Positions 24,630 to 33,023 of a stretch of DNA of 64,000 bases are shown in pieces. The notes beneath the pieces were generated by a model that searched no databases, was not told the DNA's origin, and was given only the letters and a program-made list of their open reading frames with translations. Both the position numbers and the translations under genes were made by a program. The number at the start of each line of letters is the position of its first letter. The stretch's first letter is position 1. Source of the stretch: Mycobacterium terramassiliense (GTDB lineage: Bacteria > Actinomycetota > Actinomycetes > Mycobacteriales > Mycobacteriaceae); assembly GCF_900157385.1 (NCBI RefSeq), contig NZ_LT717701.1:1585772-1649771 (forward strand), in the 5' to 3' direction.

Positions 24630-25822
24630 GGCAACGCGAGCCGCTCGTCGGCCGGCGACGGAGCGAGCCGCCGACCCCCCTTGAACCAGAAGTACGAGCC
24701 CGGCTTGGCGGCCTCCCGGCGGATGGCCCAGAGCGTGCCCTTGCACACCGCTTCCTTCACCGAGGCCGCGAACCGGCCGCCGAGGTACAGCTCCACCGGG
24801 GTGTCGTCTTTGCGGGCAAGCTGAACGGTCGCGTGCGAGCGCCCCAGGCTGATGCACTGGCCCGTGAACGCCTGGTTCAGCGGCGCCGGTGTTTCTCCGG
24901 CGATGCGGCTGAGCACGGTGTTGGCGGCCTGGGCGCCGAGCGGCCCGGCGGCCTGGCAGCTCATCCGCAGCGGTTGGCCCGACGGCGCGGCCGCGTCCCC
25001 GGCGGCGACGATGCGGCCGTCGTCGATGCTGGTCAGCGTCTCGTCGGTGAGCAGCCTGCCCGCCGCGTCGGTGCTCAGCCCGCTGCGCGCGGCCAGGTCC
25101 GGCACGGTGAACCCCGCGGTCCACACCGTCGCGGCGCTGGGCAGCACGGCGCCGTTGCTCAGCACCACCGCGTCCCAGCGCACCTCGGCGGCGGAAACGG
25201 ATTCGAGGACGTTGACCTCGAGGCCGCGCAGTTGCTTGGCCACCGAACGCCGGCCCCGCCCGCTCAGCGACGGACCGAGCACGCCGCCGCACACCAGGGT
25301 CACCGGGCGTCCCAGTTCGGCCAGCTCGGACGCCGTCTCGATCCCGGTCAGCCCGCCGCCGACGACGGTGATCGGTGCGGCCAGCGGCAGGTCGGCCAAC
25401 GCGTAGCGCAGGCGCTGCGCGCTTTCCAGGTCGGCGACCGAGTGGGCGTACTCCGCCACCCCGGGCACCGCGGACGAGCCGGTCGGCAGCGCGCCGGTGC
25501 TGCCGACGGCGTAGATCAGGTAGTCGTAGTCCAGCTCGGCGCCCGAGCCCAGCACCACCCGCCGGTCGGCGGGCACGATGCGGTCGACGGCGTCGACGAT
25601 CAGGCCGATGCCCTCGCCCAGCAGGCTCTCGTAGTCGGCGATCGCGGCGCTGGAGTCGGCGACCAACTGGTGCAGGCGGATGCGCTCCACGAAGACCGGG
25701 CGCGGGTTGATCAGGGTGATCGCGACGTCGGCGCGTTGGCGCAGGTGGTTGGCGGCCACGGTTCCGGCGTATCCGCCGCCGACGACGACGACGTGGGTGC
25801 TGGGGAAGGTCGGCTCGGTCAT
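24626..25822 (-). CDS. FAD/NAD(P)-dependent oxidoreductase (NDH-2-like)
   Basis: A 398-residue pyridine-nucleotide disulphide-type oxidoreductase. N-terminal FAD site VVVVGGGYAGTVAANHL, central NAD(P) site ITVVGGGLTGIETASELAEL and the C-terminal FAD contact GRIVAAGDAAAP are intact. The active-site CxxC of disulphide reductases is absent, so it resembles type II NADH dehydrogenases and AIF-like enzymes. It is the first gene of a pair with the ECF sigma factor. The electron acceptor is unknown. Confidence 0.88.
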   Translation of the reverse strand: MTEPTFPSTHVVVVGGGYAGTVAANHLRQRADVAITLINPRPVFVERIRLHQLVADSSAAIADYESLLGEGIGLIVDAVDRIVPADRRVVLGSGAELDYDYLIYAVGSTGALPTGSSAVPGVAEYAHSVADLESAQRLRYALADLPLAAPITVVGGGLTGIETASELAELGRPVTLVCGGVLGPSLSGRGRRSVAKQLRGLEVNVLESVSAAEVRWDAVVLSNGAVLPSAATVWTAGFTVPDLAARSGLSTDAAGRLLTDETLTSIDDGRIVAAGDAAAPSGQPLRMSCQAAGPLGAQAANTVLSRIAGETPAPLNQAFTGQCISLGRSHATVQLARKDDTPVELYLGGRFAASVKEAVCKGTLWAIRREAAKPGSYFWFKGGRRLAPSPADERLALP

Positions 25823-25909
25823 GTCGGTCTCCTACTCTCACGGGACTGTTGCCCTTGAGACACCGGAGCCCGGCCGCGCGTGACAGTCGCGGCGCGACTG
25901 TGAGCTGTT

Positions 25910-26704
25910 TCACTCGCCCTTCGGGACGAAGACGAAGTTGTTGACGTAGATGCCCTGGGCCGCCCAGCCGTCCTCCCTGCCACCGATATTCGCCGGGTCC
26001 TGGTGGGTGGCCGCATCGAACTCTTCGACGGGCCGCCGGCCGTCGCCGCCGTCAAAGTAGCCCTGGTAGCCGAGTCCGGTCAGCAACTCGGTGATCGCGG
26101 CGACGGCGCCCCGGTGATGGCGCTCTTCGGCTTCGACCAGGACCGCCGGCCGGTTGCGGGCGATCGTGTCCGCGGCGCCGCGCAGTACCGCCAGTTCGTG
26201 GCCCTCGACGTCGATCTTGATCATTCCGACGTCGTCGAGGCCCAGATCGTCGAGTCGCTTGACCGGCACGTCGATCGTGCAGACCGCGCCCCCGTCCGCG
26301 TCACCGAGGGCGTTGCCCGTGTCGATGGTGCTGCGGCCCGGGTCGGATTCGACCACGCGCATGGTGGTCACGCCGGGCTGGTCCGACAGCGCCACGGCTT
26401 CCACCCGGACCGCGGCGCCGACCGCGTCGAACATCGCTGCCAGCTCGCGGGCCTGAGCCGGTCGCGGCTCGAACGCGATCACCGAGCGCGACGAGGGCAG
26501 CATCGCGATGGTGAATTCGCCGACGTCGGCCCCGATGTCCAGCGAGACGCGGGCGGGATCGCACAGGGACGCGACCAGCTGCACGTCCGGCCGGGATTCG
26601 CCCAGCCGTCGCAGGATCCGGAATTTGCGCCGCCAGAACAGGCCTGGAGCCAAGGTCTTTGCCGCCGGCGCGAGCCGACGTTTCGCGGAGCGTGCGACGG
26701 ACAT
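25910..26704 (-). CDS. FkbM-family methyltransferase
   Basis: A 264-residue SAM-dependent methyltransferase. Motif I is VSLDIGADVGEFTIAML, and the FkbM signatures IAFEPRP and MIKIDVEGHELAVLRGA follow, with PAVLVEAEERHH near the C-terminus. FkbM enzymes O-methylate sugars, polyketides or glycolipids. The start at 26704 (MSVARSAKRR) has GGGAAA 10 nt upstream; an ATG at 26719 is also possible. It is divergent from the GGDEF-EAL gene and could act on a product of the nearby glycan island, but nothing proves this. Confidence 0.85.
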   Translation of the reverse strand: MSVARSAKRRLAPAAKTLAPGLFWRRKFRILRRLGESRPDVQLVASLCDPARVSLDIGADVGEFTIAMLPSSRSVIAFEPRPAQARELAAMFDAVGAAVRVEAVALSDQPGVTTMRVVESDPGRSTIDTGNALGDADGGAVCTIDVPVKRLDDLGLDDVGMIKIDVEGHELAVLRGAADTIARNRPAVLVEAEERHHRGAVAAITELLTGLGYQGYFDGGDGRRPVEEFDAATHQDPANIGGREDGWAAQGIYVNNFVFVPKGE

Positions 26705-26887
26705 TCGCGGGTTTCCCATCCTCGTTGGGGGCCAGCTTGACCGGGGCTGAGCCGGGCCGCACATGATACGCTTCGCAGCAATTCGTGACCTGCCCCGGGC
26801 CGAATACTGCCACCGCGAAAAACCCCCTTGATTGGGCCCCTGAACAGGCCAAGCCCAGCTGGGACACGTGCCCGATCGGAGGAGTCC

Positions 26888-28753
26888 TTGCCGCGCAGCC
26901 TGGATCTCGTCGTCACCTCCGTCGCCACGCAGCTGATGGAGGCCACCGGATCCACGGCGACCCAGGTGAGTCAAAAGGTGCTCGCCCAGCTCGTCGAGCA
27001 GTTCGACCTGGACGCCAGCTTCCTGCGCCACCACGACCACGACATTCGGGCCTCGGTGTTGGTGGCGGAGTGGCCGCCGCGCACCGACATTCCGGACCCG
27101 GACCCGATGGCCGTCGTCCACTTCACCAGCGCGGACCCGGTGCTCGCGCAGTGCGAGCACGGCAGGAAGCCGGTGGTGATCCGCCCGGAGCCGAACAACC
27201 GGGCATTCGGCCGCCGGTCGGGCGGGCCCAAGCAACCGGCGTCGCCCTCGGTGGCCGCCGCACCGCTGGTCTCGGGCGACACCACCACCGGGGTGCTCGG
27301 CTTCGTCAAGAACGGCGCCCGCAAGTGGAAGCAAGAGGAGATCAACACGCTGGAAGCGGTCGCCGCGCTGTTCGCGCAGCTGCAGGCCCGCATCGCGGCG
27401 GAGGAAAAGCTGCGCTACCTCGCCGAGCACGACGATCTGACCGGCCTGTACAACCGACGGGCGCTGGTCGCGCACCTGACCGAACGGCTCGCGCCGGGAA
27501 GCCCGGGGCCCGTCGCGGTGCTGTACCTCGACCTGGACCGGCTCAAGCCGATCAACGACTACCTCGGCCACACCGCGGGCGACTGGTTCATCCGTGTTTT
27601 CGCGCAACGCATTCGGGTGTGCGCGGGCAGCCAGGCGATGATCGCCCGGCTGGGTGGGGACGAGTTCGTCGTCATCCCGGACCAGGCGATGTCGACCGGG
27701 ACCGCGGAGTCGTTCGCGCGCCGCCTGGGGACCATGCTGCGCGAGCGCCTGGCGATCGGCGGGCACATGATCACCCGCACCGTGAGCATCGGGCTGGCGG
27801 TGGGCATGCCGGGGCGCGACAACAGCACCGACCTGTTGCGCCGGGCCGATGAGGCCGTGCTGACGGCCAAGCGGGGGGGCGGCAACCAGGTTGCGCTGTC
27901 CACCGACGACATGTCGCTGAAAAGCGCCTTCCGCAACGACATCGAACTGCATCTGCAGGGCGACATCGACAGCGAAGCGCTGCTGCTGCATTACCTGCCC
28001 GAGGTCGACCTGTGGACCGGTGCCATCGTGGCCGCCGAGGCGCTGGTCCGCTGGCGGCACCCGATTTGGGGCCTGCTGCTGCCGGATTCGTTCATCGGGG
28101 TGGCCGAATCGACCAACCTGGCGGGCGAGCTGGGCCGGTGGGTGATGCGCAGCGCGTGCGCCGAATTCAGCCGGTGGCGGGCCAACGGCGTGGGGCAGAG
28201 CGCCGTCCTGCGCATCAACGTTTCGCCCATCCAGCTGATCACCCGCGGCTTCGTGCGCAGCGTCGCCGACACCATCGAGGAGTTCGGCATCGACGGCGGA
28301 TCGGTCTGCCTGGAGATCACCGAGCGGGCCGTGGTGCATGACATCGAAACCACCCGCAAGACCCTGCACGAGCTCAAGGAGGTCGGGGTCCAGATCGCCA
28401 TCGACGACTTCGGCACCGGCTATGCCGTTCTGTCGCACCTGAAGTCGCTTCCGGTCGACATGCTCAAGATCGACACCGGGTTCGTGCGCGACCTGGGCAC
28501 CAACGCCGGCGATCTGGCCATCGTCCGGGCGATCATCGGGTTGGCCGAGGCGTTCGGGCTGCAACTGGTCGCCGAGGGAGTCGAGACACCCGCCGCCGCA
28601 CTGACTTTGATGCAACACGGCTGCCACCGTGCGCAGGGCTTCCTGCTGTCCCGGCCGGTGCCGGGCAACGCGATGGAGGCGTTGCTGGCCGCGCGCTGGA
28701 TGCCGATGCCGTTCCTCGCCGACCGCGAGGCGCTGTCGTTAGGCGCGATCTAG
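26888..28753 (+). CDS. GAF-GGDEF-EAL cyclic-di-GMP protein
   Basis: A 621-residue soluble protein. A GAF-like sensor (about 1-170) is followed by a GGDEF domain with intact RLGGDEFVVI (about residue 255) and an EAL domain with AAEALVRWRHP (about 382), LEITERAVV, and IDDFGTGYAVLSHLKSLPVD. Both catalytic motifs look complete, so it could both make and break c-di-GMP. No RxxD inhibition site lies five residues before GGDEF. The sequence resembles M. tuberculosis Rv1354c from memory. The TTG at 26888 follows GGAGGAG and is chosen over a TTG at 26828. It lies beside the polysaccharide island. Confidence 0.9.
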   Translation: MPRSLDLVVTSVATQLMEATGSTATQVSQKVLAQLVEQFDLDASFLRHHDHDIRASVLVAEWPPRTDIPDPDPMAVVHFTSADPVLAQCEHGRKPVVIRPEPNNRAFGRRSGGPKQPASPSVAAAPLVSGDTTTGVLGFVKNGARKWKQEEINTLEAVAALFAQLQARIAAEEKLRYLAEHDDLTGLYNRRALVAHLTERLAPGSPGPVAVLYLDLDRLKPINDYLGHTAGDWFIRVFAQRIRVCAGSQAMIARLGGDEFVVIPDQAMSTGTAESFARRLGTMLRERLAIGGHMITRTVSIGLAVGMPGRDNSTDLLRRADEAVLTAKRGGGNQVALSTDDMSLKSAFRNDIELHLQGDIDSEALLLHYLPEVDLWTGAIVAAEALVRWRHPIWGLLLPDSFIGVAESTNLAGELGRWVMRSACAEFSRWRANGVGQSAVLRINVSPIQLITRGFVRSVADTIEEFGIDGGSVCLEITERAVVHDIETTRKTLHELKEVGVQIAIDDFGTGYAVLSHLKSLPVDMLKIDTGFVRDLGTNAGDLAIVRAIIGLAEAFGLQLVAEGVETPAAALTLMQHGCHRAQGFLLSRPVPGNAMEALLAARWMPMPFLADREALSLGAI

Positions 28754-28758
28754 CACAC

Positions 28759-30447
28759 ATGTTTCGCCAGTCGAATAAAAAGGGTAAAAGGGCCCTTGCC
28801 GCGGTCATCGCGTGCACGGCGCTGCTATTGAACGGGTGCGGCGGCCACCCCAATCCGGGCCCGTTGTCCGCGATGGTCTTTCCGGCCATCCCGCCCACCG
28901 TTCAGGAGATCGCCAACCCGCTGCGCGGCCAGTACGAGGACTTGTTGATTCCGCTGTTCCCGCAAGGCAATCCGGCGCAGCAGCGGTACCCGGCATGGCC
29001 GGCGTCCTACGACGCCAGCATGCGCATCTCGTGGCGGCAGTTGCAACCCACCGACCCGCGCACCCTGCCGCCCGACGCCCCCGACGACCGCAAGTTCGAC
29101 TTCAGCGCGATCGACGACGCCCTGACGAAGCTGCAGAACCGCAACATGCGGCTGACGCTGCGCGTGTACGCCTACAACTCGTGCTGCAACGACTCCTATC
29201 CCGACAACACCAACATCGCGATCCCCGACTGGATGCGGTCGGCGTCCACCCCCTATCCCGCGCCGGCCAACAGCCCGACGCCGGGCGTGACCCAGGTGGT
29301 CCCCAGTTGGAACGACCCCAATTACCTGAACGCGTTCGGGCAGCTGCTCGCCGCGCTCGGCCGCCGCTACGACGGGGACGAGCGACTCAGCGTGTTCGAG
29401 TTCTCCGGGTACGGGGATTTCAGCGAGAACCACATCGCGTACCTGCGCGACGTGTTGGGCGCGCCCGGTCCCGCGCCCGACGAGAGCAAGGCGATGCTGG
29501 GCTATTACAGCCAGTTTCGCGATCAGAGCATCACCACCGATTCGATCCGGCAGCTGGTCGCGGCCAACGTCAACGCCTTCCCGCACACGCAATTGGTGGT
29601 CACACCGCAGAATCCCGAGATCGTGCGCGAGCTATTGGCCGACGACGTGACCAAAAAACTCTCGGCCCCGGTGGGCGTCCGATCGGATTGCCTCGGCGTG
29701 CAGGCGCCGTTGCCGGCGTGGGCCGAATCCAGCGACTCGCAATACGTGCGCAGCAACGACGCCGTCGTCAACGCGATCAAGCAACGGATGGCGTCCGCCC
29801 CGGTGATCACCGAATGGTGCCAGCTGCCCGACGGAACCGACCCCCGGTCCTACTACGAGAAGGGCCTGCACGACGTCGTCCGCTACCACGTGTCGATGAC
29901 GTCGAGCGTCAACTTCGCGGACCGCGAATCCAGGTCGGCGATGGACCCCGGCCTGTTTTTGCTGTGGGCCCAGGCCAATACCTCGGCGGGCTACCGGTAT
30001 TCGGTCGAGGGGCGCCCGGGTTCCCAGTCGCTGCAGGGCAAGGCGGCGACCATCTCGGTCGCCTGGACCAACTACGGCTCGGCGGTGACCACCGAGCAGT
30101 GGGCGCCCGGGTACAAGCTGGTGGACTTCTCGGGAGCGGTGGTTCGCAGCCTGCCGGCCACGGTCAACCTCAAGACGTTGGTGAGCGACGACAGCAGCTC
30201 CTCACGCGAGGAGGCGGTCCCGGCGTCGACGACGGAGACCGTGCGCATCGACCTCAACGGCCTGGCGCCCGGCCACTACACGCTGCGCGCGTCGGTGGAC
30301 TGGCAGCAGCACAAGCCGGGCGCATCGCACGTGGTGAACTACGCGCCGATGGCGTTGGCGCGCGATGGTCGCGACGCCGCGGGCCTGTATCCGATTGCTA
30401 CGCTGGACATTCCGCGAGACTCGACGATATCAGCGAACCGGCAGTGA
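28759..30447 (+). CDS. Lipoprotein with glycoside-hydrolase-like fold
   Basis: A 562-residue predicted lipoprotein. The signal ends in lipobox LLLNGC (Cys near residue 27). The next 350 residues resemble a GH42/DUF4832-type (beta/alpha)8 region: a family-type NPLRGQYED start, MRISWRQLQPTD, MRLTLRVYAYN and FEFSGYGDFSENH. The last 140 residues look like a beta-sandwich with ISVAWTNYGSAVTT and GHYTLRASVDW. I cannot assign catalytic acids. In M. tuberculosis Rv1006 (similar size, from memory) sits here next to metG, so the glycan island has been inserted after it. It may process extracellular glycan. Confidence 0.7.
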   Translation: MFRQSNKKGKRALAAVIACTALLLNGCGGHPNPGPLSAMVFPAIPPTVQEIANPLRGQYEDLLIPLFPQGNPAQQRYPAWPASYDASMRISWRQLQPTDPRTLPPDAPDDRKFDFSAIDDALTKLQNRNMRLTLRVYAYNSCCNDSYPDNTNIAIPDWMRSASTPYPAPANSPTPGVTQVVPSWNDPNYLNAFGQLLAALGRRYDGDERLSVFEFSGYGDFSENHIAYLRDVLGAPGPAPDESKAMLGYYSQFRDQSITTDSIRQLVAANVNAFPHTQLVVTPQNPEIVRELLADDVTKKLSAPVGVRSDCLGVQAPLPAWAESSDSQYVRSNDAVVNAIKQRMASAPVITEWCQLPDGTDPRSYYEKGLHDVVRYHVSMTSSVNFADRESRSAMDPGLFLLWAQANTSAGYRYSVEGRPGSQSLQGKAATISVAWTNYGSAVTTEQWAPGYKLVDFSGAVVRSLPATVNLKTLVSDDSSSSREEAVPASTTETVRIDLNGLAPGHYTLRASVDWQQHKPGASHVVNYAPMALARDGRDAAGLYPIATLDIPRDSTISANRQ

Positions 30448-31563
30448 CCTCAGCGACGGCTCGCGCCGCGGCACCGACGCGCCCGCCAGGCCGGTCCATG
30501 ACCGGGCCAGCGCGTCGTACCAGCGCTGCAGCCCGAAGTCGCCCGCTCGGTCGCGCGCGGCGGTGCCCAGCCGCTCCCGCAGCCGCTCGTCGGTGACGAG
30601 TGCGGTCAGCGCGCCGGCGATCTGATCCGGCGCACCCGGTTGCACGACGGCACCGGTGACCCCGTCGCTCACCGCCTCACCGATGCTGCCGACCGTCGTG
30701 GTCACCGGCGCCAAGCCGTACGCCATGGCCTCCAGCAACGCCATCGGCAGCCCCTCGTCTCGGCTGGGCAGCAGGAAAACGTGTGCGGCGCAGAGCAGTT
30801 CGTCGCGAGCCGCCGCATCCAGCCAGCCGACCACCCGGATCGTGTCGCCGAGACCGGCCGCCGCCACGGCGGCGCGCACCCCGTCGACCTCGCCGTCGCC
30901 GGCCAGGGTCACCCGCAGCCGGCGGCGAACCGTCTCGTCGAGCGCCCCCACGGCCGAGACGATGTCGTAGCTGCCCTTGCGCGTTCCCATCCGGCCCAGT
31001 GCCACCGCATGCACCCGGTCGACACCCGATTGCGCCACGGCGGTGTCCGGGATCCGGACGGCGTTGTGCAACACGCTGATCCGGCCCTCGGGCAATCCCA
31101 GCCGGACCGCATACTCCTCGATGTGGCGCTCGCCCAGCACCAGCCAGTGATCGGCGACGAGCATGCGGCGCACCGCGGCCCGCACCGGCGCGAATAGCCG
31201 GTCGAACCAGCCACCGAAGTCGTAGCTGTGTCCGTGGACCACGGCCGGCACGCCGGCCAGCCGGGCCGCGGCCAGCGGCACCGCCTTGCGCAGCACGCTG
31301 CCGCCCTGCGCGAGGTTCGCGTGCAGCACGTCGGCGCGCCCGCGCAGCAACAGCCAACTGGCGCAAAGCATTCCGCGGATGCCCACCAGCAGCTTGACCG
31401 ACCGCGACCGGTCCACGTAGGTGGGCACCACGACGACGGTGATCCGCTCGTCCGGATGCGCGGCCATCAGGGCGGCCACGGTTGCCATGCCGCCGCGGCT
31501 GTCCGCCGCCGCGGGTGCCGGCCCGATCACCAACACCCGCACCGGGTTTCGTCCCCCGCTCAC
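30430..31563 (-). CDS. Glycosyltransferase family 4
   Basis: A 377-residue GT-B enzyme, last gene of the polysaccharide operon. The donor-binding half holds AVALGRMGTRKGSYDIVSA, VTLAGDGEV and the catalytic EGLPMALLEAMAYGLAPVTT (E-x7-E type). The acceptor half begins VRVLVIGPAPAAADSRGGMA, with HANLAQGGSV. The GTG at 31563 overlaps the stop of the Wzy gene. Sugar and linkage are unknown. Its 3' end overlaps the 3' end of the divergent-facing lipoprotein gene by 18 bp. Confidence 0.87.
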   Translation of the reverse strand: MSGGRNPVRVLVIGPAPAAADSRGGMATVAALMAAHPDERITVVVVPTYVDRSRSVKLLVGIRGMLCASWLLLRGRADVLHANLAQGGSVLRKAVPLAAARLAGVPAVVHGHSYDFGGWFDRLFAPVRAAVRRMLVADHWLVLGERHIEEYAVRLGLPEGRISVLHNAVRIPDTAVAQSGVDRVHAVALGRMGTRKGSYDIVSAVGALDETVRRRLRVTLAGDGEVDGVRAAVAAAGLGDTIRVVGWLDAAARDELLCAAHVFLLPSRDEGLPMALLEAMAYGLAPVTTTVGSIGEAVSDGVTGAVVQPGAPDQIAGALTALVTDERLRERLGTAARDRAGDFGLQRWYDALARSWTGLAGASVPRREPSLRSLPVR

Positions 31564-33023
31564 CGTGCGGCCCCCGCGAGCAGCGGCTCGGCGCCGGTCT
31601 CCGGGGCGTTCGACCGGCGTCGTAGCCGCGCGAACGCCAGGGCCGCTCCCAGCGCCATGCCGAGCGTCATGGCGTTGGCCGGGTCTTCGGGCAGCGGGTC
31701 GACGATGCACATCACCAGCAGACCGGCGGAGACCGCCGCGGCGGCCTTCGCCGGCGCCGACGCGCTGCGCAGCGCGGCGACCAGCGGCGTGAGCGCGAAC
31801 GCGGCGAACGCGGCCATGCCGACTGCGCCCGATTTGGCCAGCCACCACAGGTAGAAGTTGTGAGAGTAGGTGGTGCCCAGCGTGTTGGTGAACTCGTCCG
31901 GGTCGTTGCCGAACGGCTCCTGATACGCGTAGCCCAGCCCGTGGCCGAACACCGGCGCCCCGGCGATGGCCCGGTTGAGCTTGGCGTCCTCGGCCAGCCT
32001 CGCCAGCGTCGAGGAGTCCACCGCGAGCGCGTTGCTCGAGACGCCGCCGAGCACCCGGTGGCTGAATCCGGTGATCTGATCGCTGAGCCACTCGCCGGCC
32101 ATCGAATGCTGCAGCAGGAACAGCGCGCCCGGCACCGCCACCGCCAAGATGCCCGCCCCGGCGATGGCCAGCCTGGCCGCCCGCCGCAGGGACGACCACC
32201 CCAGCGTGGCGGCAAACGCCACCACCGCGGCGACCCCGAGGGCGATCAGGGTGTTCCGCGAGAAGGCCAGCACCGAGATGATCAGCGCGGGCAGGCCCAG
32301 CGCGAGGTACCAGACGGGTTTGAGGCGCATGACGATCTGCGCCGCCACCAGGGCGGCGAGCACCGCGATCGCCGGCGTCAGGGTGGAGGTGATGACGCGG
32401 TTGGCCGTGTCGCCGGTGTCGGTTTGCAGGCTTTCCAGCCGGCCCGCCAGCCGCAGGCCGCCCGAGGAGCTGAGGATGGCCATGCCCGCCGAGAACCACA
32501 GGGTGAGCACCATCGCGTGGGTCGACAGTTTGACGTAGCCGCCGTACACGATGACGAGCGCCAGCACGAGACCGCCGACCATCTCGAGCAGAAAGGTGGC
32601 CTCGCGCACGATGATTGGCGCGGAATGACCGGTCGCGAACCCGACCGCGGCGAAGTACGCCACGGTCAACGCGAACATCCCCGGCAACGCGTACTCGGAG
32701 AAGCGCAGCCGCACGGCCGGCAGCACGAAGCAGATGGCCAGCACCAACGCCACGTGATAGGCGTTGACCGAGACGGGGCCGATCACCTTGGCGACGTGCA
32801 GGCCCTGGGGCAGCGCCGCGAACGCCAGGAACAGCGCGACCCCGATCATCGTCGCCGGCCGCGTCCAGTAGATCACCAGGCAGAACGACAGGCCGATCAA
32901 CATCACCCCTTGGGTGGTGTTGCGCACGGACAGCACGCCGAAGATGAAGCAGCCCAACGCGAATACCGCCAGGACGACTCCAGACATCGCCAGGCGGTGC
33001 CGGTTCCGCAGGTACAGGATCAC
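31560..33023 (-). CDS. O-antigen-ligase/Wzy-like polysaccharide polymerase
   Basis: A 487-residue integral membrane protein with about 10-12 hydrophobic segments and a large loop late in the sequence (about 310-390) that includes GHGLGYAYQEPFGNDPDEF and TYSHNFYLWWLAK. That loop and the SHNFYL motif are typical of the Wzy_C/WaaL superfamily, which links lipid-linked repeat units. Starts at GTG 33023, with its stop and start overlapping both neighbours. A polymerase next to a flippase, a Wzz-like protein and an initiating transferase points to the Wzx/Wzy route. Sequence conservation in such proteins is low. Confidence 0.85.
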   Translation of the reverse strand: MILYLRNRHRLAMSGVVLAVFALGCFIFGVLSVRNTTQGVMLIGLSFCLVIYWTRPATMIGVALFLAFAALPQGLHVAKVIGPVSVNAYHVALVLAICFVLPAVRLRFSEYALPGMFALTVAYFAAVGFATGHSAPIIVREATFLLEMVGGLVLALVIVYGGYVKLSTHAMVLTLWFSAGMAILSSSGGLRLAGRLESLQTDTGDTANRVITSTLTPAIAVLAALVAAQIVMRLKPVWYLALGLPALIISVLAFSRNTLIALGVAAVVAFAATLGWSSLRRAARLAIAGAGILAVAVPGALFLLQHSMAGEWLSDQITGFSHRVLGGVSSNALAVDSSTLARLAEDAKLNRAIAGAPVFGHGLGYAYQEPFGNDPDEFTNTLGTTYSHNFYLWWLAKSGAVGMAAFAAFALTPLVAALRSASAPAKAAAAVSAGLLVMCIVDPLPEDPANAMTLGMALGAALAFARLRRRSNAPETGAEPLLAGAAR

